Assembly: GCA_014381785.1 (NCBI GenBank)
Contig: JACNKZ010000035.1
Coordinates: 41,361-105,360 of the forward strand
Direction: 5' to 3'
Source: Kiritimatiellota bacterium
GTDB lineage: Bacteria > Verrucomicrobiota > Kiritimatiellia > Kiritimatiellales > Tichowtungiaceae
DNA: 64,000 nucleotides
Below are positions 56,724 to 64,000 of the stretch, in pieces. The stretch's first letter is position 1, and the number at the start of each line of letters is the position of its first letter. Below the pieces are notes generated by a model. The model had not been told where the DNA came from. It was given only the letters and a program-made list of their open reading frames with translations, and made no database searches. The position numbers and the translations under genes were made by a program.

Positions 56724-56999
56724 ATGAAGAAGAGACTACTAATAGGAATGATGATGATCGCCGCAACAGCCGTATTCGCTGAACCGCAAACCACCTGTCC
56801 GGTGATGAAGGGCAACAAGGTCAATCCTAAGCTGTATGTGGATGCCGACGGATACCGCATCTATGTCTGTTGCGGAGGCTGTAAGAAAACCATTAAGGCC
56901 GACCCGAAAAAATACATCGAACAGATGAAAGCCGAAGGGGTGGAACTGGAAAAAGCTCCGGAAACCAAAGGCGATAACACATCCGCAGAAAAAGAATGA
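56724..56999 (+). CDS. Secreted YHS-like metal-binding protein
   Basis: Signal peptide; TTCPVMKGNKVNPKLYVDADGYRIYVCCGGCKKTIKADPKKYIE. Confidence 0.75.
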   Translation: MKKRLLIGMMMIAATAVFAEPQTTCPVMKGNKVNPKLYVDADGYRIYVCCGGCKKTIKADPKKYIEQMKAEGVELEKAPETKGDNTSAEKE

Positions 57000-57081
57000 C
57001 GATTCTGCCCACTAAGGCATAGAGTGCCGACGAAGCCCGGGCGCATCCCGCCCGGGCCGATCACCCAAAACGGAAAATGAT

Positions 57082-58326
57082 ATGAAATTATTCCAGCTCC
57101 TTTTACCGGTTGTATTTCTGGCCGCTGCAACCCCCGTTGTGCGGGCGGATGAACTGAACGATTACCTCACCGAGGCCGCGCAGAACAATCCGGGGCTGGA
57201 AGCGGCGTTCAACAACTGGAAAGCGGCGCTCGAACGGGTGCCGCAGGTAACCGCCCTGCCCGACCCGCGCTTTAACTACGGTTACTTCATTCAGGAAGTA
57301 GAAACGCGCGTCGGCCCGCAGCGTCAGAAATTTGGCATTTCGCAGGTTTTTCCATGGTTTGGAAAACTTTCACTGCGCGGCGATGCCGCCATGGAAATGG
57401 CCGAAGCGGAACACCAGCGCTACAAGCAGGCCAAACTCAACCTGTTTTACCGGGTCAAATCCGCCTTCTTTGAATACGACTATCTGCACCGCTCAACCGA
57501 AATCACCCTTCAGCATCTGATTCTACTGCAAAACATGGAAGAGGTGGCGCGCACCCGGTTCCAGACCGGGGAAGTCCAGCAGAGCGCACTGCTTCAACTT
57601 CAGGTTGAGCTGGGCAAGCTGGACGACAAACTGCGCGCGCTAGAGGCCCTGCGCGTTCCGGCCGCCATCCGGCTGAGCGCCGCGCTGAATCGCCCTTCCG
57701 GCGAGCCGCTGCCCTGGCCGCAGTCCGAAGAAAAAACACTGGCCGTTTTCAGCGATGATGAGGCACAGCAGTGGTTGAAAGACTCCAGCCCGGAATTGAA
57801 ACAGGTGGACGCCATGATCCGTAAAGAAACGGACGCGGCCGCACTGGCTCGCAAGGCGCGCTATCCCGACATCATGCTCGGGCTCGACTACACCCAAACG
57901 GATGAGGCGCTCATGTCCACGCCGGACAGCGGCAAAGACCCGCTGATGGCATCGGTCTCGATCAACCTGCCGATCTGGTTTGGAAAACTGAAAGCCGGCG
58001 AACAGGAAGCGGCTTATCGCCGGGCCGCCGCCGAAGAGTTGCGCGTCGATGCCGGAAACCGGCTGAGAGCCGATCTGCAAATGGCGCTCTATAACTTCCG
58101 CGACGCGGAGCGGAAAATGAATCTCTACAGCGACACGCTCATCCCCAAAGCGCAGCAGTCGCTGGAAGTCACCCGCGAAGGGTTTGAATCCGGCAGCCTC
58201 GGCTTCACCGCACTGATCGAAGCGCAACGCACCCTGCTCGAATTTCAACTGGCCGCCGACCGCGCCGTGGCCGACCGCGAAATCCGGCTGGCCGAAATTG
58301 AAATGCTGACCGGCCGTGAATTTTAA
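57082..58326 (+). CDS. TolC-family outer membrane efflux protein (CusC/CzcC type)
   Basis: Signal peptide and two OEP repeats; upstream of the RND adaptor and pump. Confidence 0.88.
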   Translation: MKLFQLLLPVVFLAAATPVVRADELNDYLTEAAQNNPGLEAAFNNWKAALERVPQVTALPDPRFNYGYFIQEVETRVGPQRQKFGISQVFPWFGKLSLRGDAAMEMAEAEHQRYKQAKLNLFYRVKSAFFEYDYLHRSTEITLQHLILLQNMEEVARTRFQTGEVQQSALLQLQVELGKLDDKLRALEALRVPAAIRLSAALNRPSGEPLPWPQSEEKTLAVFSDDEAQQWLKDSSPELKQVDAMIRKETDAAALARKARYPDIMLGLDYTQTDEALMSTPDSGKDPLMASVSINLPIWFGKLKAGEQEAAYRRAAAEELRVDAGNRLRADLQMALYNFRDAERKMNLYSDTLIPKAQQSLEVTREGFESGSLGFTALIEAQRTLLEFQLAADRAVADREIRLAEIEMLTGREF

Positions 58327-58339
58327 ACAGGAGCATATT

Positions 58340-60007
58340 ATGAAAATCATTTTTTCCAATGTTTGGAAAATTTCACTCGGCGGACTGCTGATTCTGCTGG
58401 TCACCTTCACGCTGGGCCGCTGTACGGCTCCCAGCCCCCAGTCCCCAGCCTCCAAACCTAAAGCCTCAAGCCTAAAGCCTAAAGTCTCCCTCTGGACCTG
58501 CTCGATGCATCCGCAGATTAAACTTCCAAACCCTGGACAATGCCCGATCTGCGGGATGGATCTGATCCCGCTCGACACCGGCGGCGGCAGCAATAATCCG
58601 CGCGAACTGACGATCACTCCGTCTGCCCTGAAACTCATGCAGATTGAAACCTCGCCGGTGGAACGCAAATTTGTTCAGGCCGACGTTCGCATGGTCGGCA
58701 AAGTGGATTTTGATGAAACACGCACCGCCTTCGTGGCCGCCCGTATGCCGGGACGGCTCGACCGGCTGTTTGTGGACTATACCGGCGTGCAGGTGAAACA
58801 AGGCGATCATCTGGCCTCCATCTACAGCCCCGAACTGCTAAGCGCCCAGCAGGAACTGATTCAGGCGCTTCAATCGGTTAAAGCGCTGACCAACAGTCAA
58901 AGTACCATTGTACGCGATATCTCGCAATCCACCGTCGAAGCCGTACGCGAGAAACTGCGGCTGTGGGGGCTGACCGCCGAACAGATTCAGGAAATCGAAA
59001 CGCGCGGAACAATCACCGATCACATCACCCTGTATTCCCCGGTCAACGGCATTGTCATTCATAAGAACGCGCAGGAAGGCGGCTACGTAAAAACCGGCGA
59101 CCGGATTTACACCGTCGCGGACCTCTCCCGCGTCTGGGTGCAGCTCGAAGCCTATGAATCCGATCTGCCGTGGCTGCGCTACGGACAGAAGGTCACCTTC
59201 ACCACCGAGGCGTGGCCGGGCGAAACCTTCGAAGGAACCATCGCCTTTATTGATCCGCTGCTCAACGCCGCCACCCGCACCGTCAACGTGCGCGTCAACG
59301 TCGACAACCCCGAACTGAAAATGAAGCCCGGACTGTTTGTCCGCGCCATCGCCCACCCCTCGATTGCCGAAGACGGCAAAGTAACCAACCCGTCGCTGGC
59401 CGGAAAATGGATCTGCCCGATGCATCCGGAAGTGGTCAAAGACGCTGCGGGAGCCTGCGACATCTGCGGCATGGATCTGGTCTCGGCCGAAGAGCTGGGC
59501 TATGTCACGGCGGATGAAACCAACGCGCCGCTGGTCATTCCGGCGACCGCGCCGCTGATCACCGGCACACGCGCCGTGGTTTACGTCGAAGTTCCGGATC
59601 AGGAAAAACCGACCTACGAAGGGCGCGAAATCGTTCTCGGTCCGAAAGCGGGAACGGTTTACATCGTCAACGACGGCCTGAGCGAAGGAGAACGGGTTGT
59701 CACCCGCGGCGCATTCAAACTGGATGCCGAACTGCAGATTCACGCCAAACCCTCCATGATGAGCGTAGCGCAGAGCGCAGAGAGCATGAAGCAAGGCGAA
59801 ATGAACATGGAGCTGAAGCCGCAGACGCTCTGCCCGGTCATGGGCGGCGTGATCGACAAGCAATATTTCACCGACTACAACGGCATGCGCATCTACTTCT
59901 GCTGCCCCGGCTGCGAAACCGACTTCCTGAGCGATCCGGACACCTATCTCGAAAAAATCAAAGCCGCTGGAGAAAAGCCAGAAACCCTAAACAAAGCAAC
60001 AGAATGA
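58340..60007 (+). CDS. RND periplasmic adaptor (CusB-like) with two heavy-metal-binding motifs and a C-terminal YHS-like domain
   Basis: WTCSMHPQ...CPICGMDLIP, WICPMHPE...CDICGMDLVS, LCPVMGGVIDKQYFTDYNGMRIYFCCPGC. Confidence 0.9.
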   Translation: MKIIFSNVWKISLGGLLILLVTFTLGRCTAPSPQSPASKPKASSLKPKVSLWTCSMHPQIKLPNPGQCPICGMDLIPLDTGGGSNNPRELTITPSALKLMQIETSPVERKFVQADVRMVGKVDFDETRTAFVAARMPGRLDRLFVDYTGVQVKQGDHLASIYSPELLSAQQELIQALQSVKALTNSQSTIVRDISQSTVEAVREKLRLWGLTAEQIQEIETRGTITDHITLYSPVNGIVIHKNAQEGGYVKTGDRIYTVADLSRVWVQLEAYESDLPWLRYGQKVTFTTEAWPGETFEGTIAFIDPLLNAATRTVNVRVNVDNPELKMKPGLFVRAIAHPSIAEDGKVTNPSLAGKWICPMHPEVVKDAAGACDICGMDLVSAEELGYVTADETNAPLVIPATAPLITGTRAVVYVEVPDQEKPTYEGREIVLGPKAGTVYIVNDGLSEGERVVTRGAFKLDAELQIHAKPSMMSVAQSAESMKQGEMNMELKPQTLCPVMGGVIDKQYFTDYNGMRIYFCCPGCETDFLSDPDTYLEKIKAAGEKPETLNKATE

Positions 60008-60048
60008 TTAACCGTTCATGGTGAAACGCAACCAAAACAGGATCAGAT

Positions 60049-60129
60049 AGGCAGAATGATTTTTAGGCAGAATAATTTCTCTTTCTGGATCAATGGCAAC
60101 CATCATTCTGCCTACAAATCATTCTACCT
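60049..60129. repeat. Family A miniature hairpin element
   Basis: AGGCAGAATGATTTTTAGGCAGAATAATTT versus CATCATTCTGCCTACAAATCATTCTACCT. Confidence 0.85.
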
Positions 60130-60198
60130 AATTGCCGATGAGGAGAATCTTCAATTGAGAAAACGCACAAAAAACAAAGAAAATGCTGAACGAGCACT

Positions 60199-63100
60199 AT
60201 GACCACTGAAAACAGACAAACTCCTGAGCAACGTTCGCTCATCGGGCGGTACATGCGCTTCTGCCTGACCAACCGGCTGGTGGTCGCGCTGTTCGTCTTT
60301 ACAGTGATTATCGCCGGCCTGCTGGTCGCGCCGTTCGACTGGAAGCTCGCCGGCATCCAGCGCTATCCCGTGCCCGTTGACGCCATCCCGGACATCGGCG
60401 AAAACCAGCAGATCGTTTTCACCGAATGGATGGGCCGCTCACCGCAGGATGTCGAAGACCAAATCAGTTATCCGCTGACCGTTTCGCTGCTGGGCATCCC
60501 GGATGTCAAAACCATCCGCAGCTATTCCATGTTCGGTTTTTCCTCCATCTACATCATCTTCAAAGAAAAAGCCGATTTCTACGACTCGCGCACCCGCGTA
60601 CTCGAAAAACTCAACAGCCTGCCAAGCGGCACCCTGCCCGACGGCGTCAAACCCGCGCTGGGACCGGACTCGACCGCGCTCGGTCAGATTTTCTGGTACA
60701 CGCTCGAAGGACGCGATGAGGCGGGCAACCCGACCGGCGGATGGAGCCAGGAGGAGCTGCGCTCCCTGCAGGACTGGCAGGTGCGCTACGGCCTGCTCGC
60801 CGCCGAAGGCGTTTCCGAAGTCGGCTCCGTCGGCGGCTATGTGAAGGAATACCAGATTGATGTCGATCCCGATGCCATGCGCGCCTACGGCGTCACACTC
60901 GACGAGGTGTTTTCCGCCGTCAAAGCCGCCAACATCGACGTCGGCGCCAAGACCATCGAAATCAACCGCGTCGAATATTTCATCCGCGGCATCGGCTTCA
61001 TCAAGCGGCTCGAAGACATTGAAAACAGCGTCGTCAAAGTGCGGGCCGATCATGTGCCCGTCCTTGTGAAACAGATCGCGCACGTCACCACCGGTCCCGC
61101 CGCGCGGCGCGGCGCGCTCGATAAGGGCGGGGCGCCGGCAGTCGGCGGCGTCGTGGTCGCGCGCTACGGCGACAACCCGCTGGCCGTCATTCAACGGGTC
61201 AAAGAGAAAATCACCGAAATCGCGCCGGCGCTGCCGCGCAAAACGCTCGCCGACGGAACCGTCAGCCATGTGGAAATTGTACCCTTCTACGACCGCACCG
61301 GTCTGATTTATGAAACGCTCGGCACGCTCAACGACTCCATCGTTCAGGAAATCCTCATCACCATCATCGTCGTGCTGATTATGGTCATGCACCTGCGCAG
61401 CAGCCTGCTCATCAGCGGCATGCTGCCGCTGGCCGTCCTGTTGTGCTTCATCGCCATGAAATTCTTCGGCGTGCAAGCCAACATCGTCGCACTTTCCGGG
61501 ATCGTCATCGCCATCGGCACCATTGTTGACATGGGCATCGTCATCTGCGAAAACATCCTCCGTCACCTGGATATGGAAGAGCAGGAATCAGGGGACAGGA
61601 ATCAGGAGTCAGGGGACAGGGAACTCGAAACTCTGAACTCCAAACTCGAAACGATTCACCGCGCGGTCAGCGAAGTCGGCGGCGCGGTTCTGACCGCCGT
61701 GCTGACCACGGTGGTCAGCTTCCTGCCGGTGTTCACCATGATCGGCGCGGAGGGCAAACTCTTCAAACCGCTGGCTTTCACCAAAACCTTTGCGCTGCTC
61801 GCCTCGATCCTCATCGCGCTCTCCGTCATTCCTCCGGCCGCGTATCTGCTCTTTGGCAAACGCAAAAAAACAAAAGGTGGAGAACTTTTCCTGCGCATTT
61901 TTCCGCGATCATGGATCGCGGCTACAAAAGAATCTTCTTGTAGGGCGGGGGCCGAGACCCCGCCTCCCGTCCCTGCTGGGCTGAAACTGCCCAAAAACAT
62001 TGCCACCTGGATCATCGTTGTGCTGGTCGGTATTGTTCTGACCAACGCATGGGAACCGCTCGGCCCGGAAAAGGGATTCATTCTTAACTTCCTGTTCGTC
62101 GCGCTGCTGGTGGGCGGCCTACTCGGATTCTTCCACATCTTCCAGCGCTTCTATGCACGCATGCTGCGCTGGTGCCTGCGGCATAAACTCATTTTCCTTT
62201 CCATTCCGCTCGCGCTGATCGTGTTCGGATTCACCGCATGGCGTCAACTCGGCAAGGAATTCATGCCGCCGCTCGACGAAGGTTCGTTCCTCTGGATGCC
62301 GACCACCATGACCCACGCCTCCATGGGCGAAGCCATCGATATTCTCTCCACACAGGATCAGCTCATTCAGTCCGTGCCGGAGATCGAATCTGTCGTCGGC
62401 AAACTCGGCCGCGCCGACACCCCGCTCGACCCCGCCCCGATCTCCATGTTTGAAACCGTGGTGAACTATAAACCGGAATACAAAACCGACGAATCCGGGC
62501 GGCGCATCAACTTTAAATATAAAAAAGGCGACTTTGTGCGCGACGAAACCGGCGAGCTGATTCCCGACAAGCACGGACGCCCCTTCCGCCAATGGCGCGA
62601 CCACATTCATTCACTCGACGACATCTGGAACGAAATCGTCACCGCCGCCAAACTCCCCGGAGTCACCTCCGCGCCGAAACTCCAGCCGATCGCCGCACGC
62701 ATCGTTATGCTTCAAAGCGGCATGCGCGCGCCCATGGGTGTGAAAGTCAAAGGCCCCGACCTCGACACCATCGAGGCCGTCGGCCTGCAGATTGAAAAAT
62801 TCCTGAAAGACATTCCCTCGGTCGAACCCTCCGCCGTGATTGCCGACCGCATTGTCGGCAAACCGTATCTGGAAATTATCCCCGACCGGCAGGCGCTGGC
62901 CCGCTACGGCATTCCGATCCGTAAATTCCAGGACGTGATTGAAATCGCCATCGGCGGACGACAGGTCACCACCACCGTCGAAGGCCGCGAGCGCTATCCG
63001 GTGCGCGTGCGCTATCCGCGTGAACTGCGCGACAGTTTCCAAACATTGGAAAAAATTCTGGTGTCGGGCGCAGGACAGCAGATCCCGCTCACTGAACTGG

Positions 63101-63903
63101 CAAAAATCGAATATGTGCGCGGACCACAGGTCATCAAAAGCGAAGATACCTCGCTGATCGGCTACGTGGTGTTCGACAAAAAACCCGGCTTCGCCGAAGT
63201 CGATGTGGTCGAGGACTGCCAGCAGTTTCTGCAGAGCAAAATCGACAGCGGGGAATTTGTGCTGCCCAAAGGCGTCAGCTACACCTTTGCCGGAAGCTAT
63301 GAAAACCAGATCCGCGCCGCCAAAACCCTGACGCTCGTTCTGCCACTGGCGCTGTTCGCCATCTTCATGCTGATCTACTTCCAGTTCAAATCTATCTCCA
63401 CCACCGCCATCGTCTTCTCCGGCATCTTCGTGGCGTGGAGCGGCGGCTTTATTATGATCTGGCTCTACGGCCAACCGTGGTTCCTCGACTTCAGCGTCTT
63501 TGGCGTCAACATGCGCACCCTCTTCCAGGTGCACACCATTAATATGAGTGTGGCTGTCTGGGTCGGATTCCTCGCGCTGTTCGGCATCGCCACCGACGAC
63601 GGGGTCATTCAATCCACCTACCTCACCCAGGTCTTCCGTAAAAACAAACCGTCCACCAAAGACGAAATCCATGAAGCGGTCGTCGAAGCCGCGCAGCGCC
63701 GCGTGCGGCCCTGTCTGATGACCTCCGCCACCACCATCCTCGCGCTCATTCCTGTGCTCACCTCCACCGGGCGCGGAAGCGACGTCATGGTCCCCATGGC
63801 CATCCCCAGCTTCGGCGGCATGCTCGTCGTGCTCATCAGCATCTTCGTCGTCCCCATCCTCTACAGCGTCGTCCAAGAACGAAAGCTGAAGCAGTTATCG
63901 TAA
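60199..63903 (+). CDS. CusA/CzcA-type heavy-metal RND efflux pump
   Basis: VPVDAIPDIGENQQIVFTEWMGRSPQDVEDQISYPLT, RNP/loop signatures, GIATDDGVIQSTYL. Confidence 0.95.
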   Translation: MTTENRQTPEQRSLIGRYMRFCLTNRLVVALFVFTVIIAGLLVAPFDWKLAGIQRYPVPVDAIPDIGENQQIVFTEWMGRSPQDVEDQISYPLTVSLLGIPDVKTIRSYSMFGFSSIYIIFKEKADFYDSRTRVLEKLNSLPSGTLPDGVKPALGPDSTALGQIFWYTLEGRDEAGNPTGGWSQEELRSLQDWQVRYGLLAAEGVSEVGSVGGYVKEYQIDVDPDAMRAYGVTLDEVFSAVKAANIDVGAKTIEINRVEYFIRGIGFIKRLEDIENSVVKVRADHVPVLVKQIAHVTTGPAARRGALDKGGAPAVGGVVVARYGDNPLAVIQRVKEKITEIAPALPRKTLADGTVSHVEIVPFYDRTGLIYETLGTLNDSIVQEILITIIVVLIMVMHLRSSLLISGMLPLAVLLCFIAMKFFGVQANIVALSGIVIAIGTIVDMGIVICENILRHLDMEEQESGDRNQESGDRELETLNSKLETIHRAVSEVGGAVLTAVLTTVVSFLPVFTMIGAEGKLFKPLAFTKTFALLASILIALSVIPPAAYLLFGKRKKTKGGELFLRIFPRSWIAATKESSCRAGAETPPPVPAGLKLPKNIATWIIVVLVGIVLTNAWEPLGPEKGFILNFLFVALLVGGLLGFFHIFQRFYARMLRWCLRHKLIFLSIPLALIVFGFTAWRQLGKEFMPPLDEGSFLWMPTTMTHASMGEAIDILSTQDQLIQSVPEIESVVGKLGRADTPLDPAPISMFETVVNYKPEYKTDESGRRINFKYKKGDFVRDETGELIPDKHGRPFRQWRDHIHSLDDIWNEIVTAAKLPGVTSAPKLQPIAARIVMLQSGMRAPMGVKVKGPDLDTIEAVGLQIEKFLKDIPSVEPSAVIADRIVGKPYLEIIPDRQALARYGIPIRKFQDVIEIAIGGRQVTTTVEGRERYPVRVRYPRELRDSFQTLEKILVSGAGQQIPLTELAKIEYVRGPQVIKSEDTSLIGYVVFDKKPGFAEVDVVEDCQQFLQSKIDSGEFVLPKGVSYTFAGSYENQIRAAKTLTLVLPLALFAIFMLIYFQFKSISTTAIVFSGIFVAWSGGFIMIWLYGQPWFLDFSVFGVNMRTLFQVHTINMSVAVWVGFLALFGIATDDGVIQSTYLTQVFRKNKPSTKDEIHEAVVEAAQRRVRPCLMTSATTILALIPVLTSTGRGSDVMVPMAIPSFGGMLVVLISIFVVPILYSVVQERKLKQLS

Positions 63904-64000
63904 TACGGTAGTTCACTCAGGGAATTTTTACCGCGAGAGAACGCAAGGAACGCAAAGGAACAGGCAAAAATGCTACAAATCACGGGCTGACCCCTCTTCC

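Noticed and set aside
131-60129. Possible CRISPR array from the many short repeats
   Set aside because: Repeats are dispersed, palindromic or inverted, without regular spacers; no Cas-like genes seen.

Overview
A 64-kb bacterial chromosome segment, moderately GC-rich and densely coding. Protein flavour, PEP-CTERM use and repeat content suggest the PVC superphylum, perhaps Kiritimatiellota-like; this is inference only. Core content: FecCD/BtuCD-type ABC transporter genes, coaX, nadC, leuCD, M48 protease, topB, tkt, a PHP-domain protein, dacF-like carboxypeptidase, cca, dut, purN, an NfeD/ClpP-class protease, a ddl-ftsQ-ftsA-ftsZ cluster with a strongly divergent FtsZ, and a CsoR-linked Cus/Czc-type RND metal-efflux operon. 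Accessory content: an AbiEi/AbiEii pair, a ~6.4-kb integrative element in a tRNA-Arg(CCU) gene bounded by a 48-bp direct repeat (tyrosine integrase, excisionase-like HTH, minimal family-A DNA polymerase, PD-(D/E)XK-like nuclease), a 2346-aa NRPS with an internal formyltransferase domain plus PPTase and glycosyltransferases, and an AbiU2-like gene. The most unusual layer is repetitive DNA. (i) Two homologous long GxxExxY/PD-(D/E)XK-like ORFs each run from arm to arm of an inverted repeat. The two repeat families differ, and both also occur as small ORF-less hairpin elements. (ii) A 15-bp palindrome TTCCAA-N3-TTGGAA occurs at least 18 times as a perfect copy, both in genes and between them. (iii) Several repeat-derived segments are translated in frame, in the DacF signal peptide, the CusA loops and the CusB linker. 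All calls come from reading the sequence and supplied translations; no searches were run.
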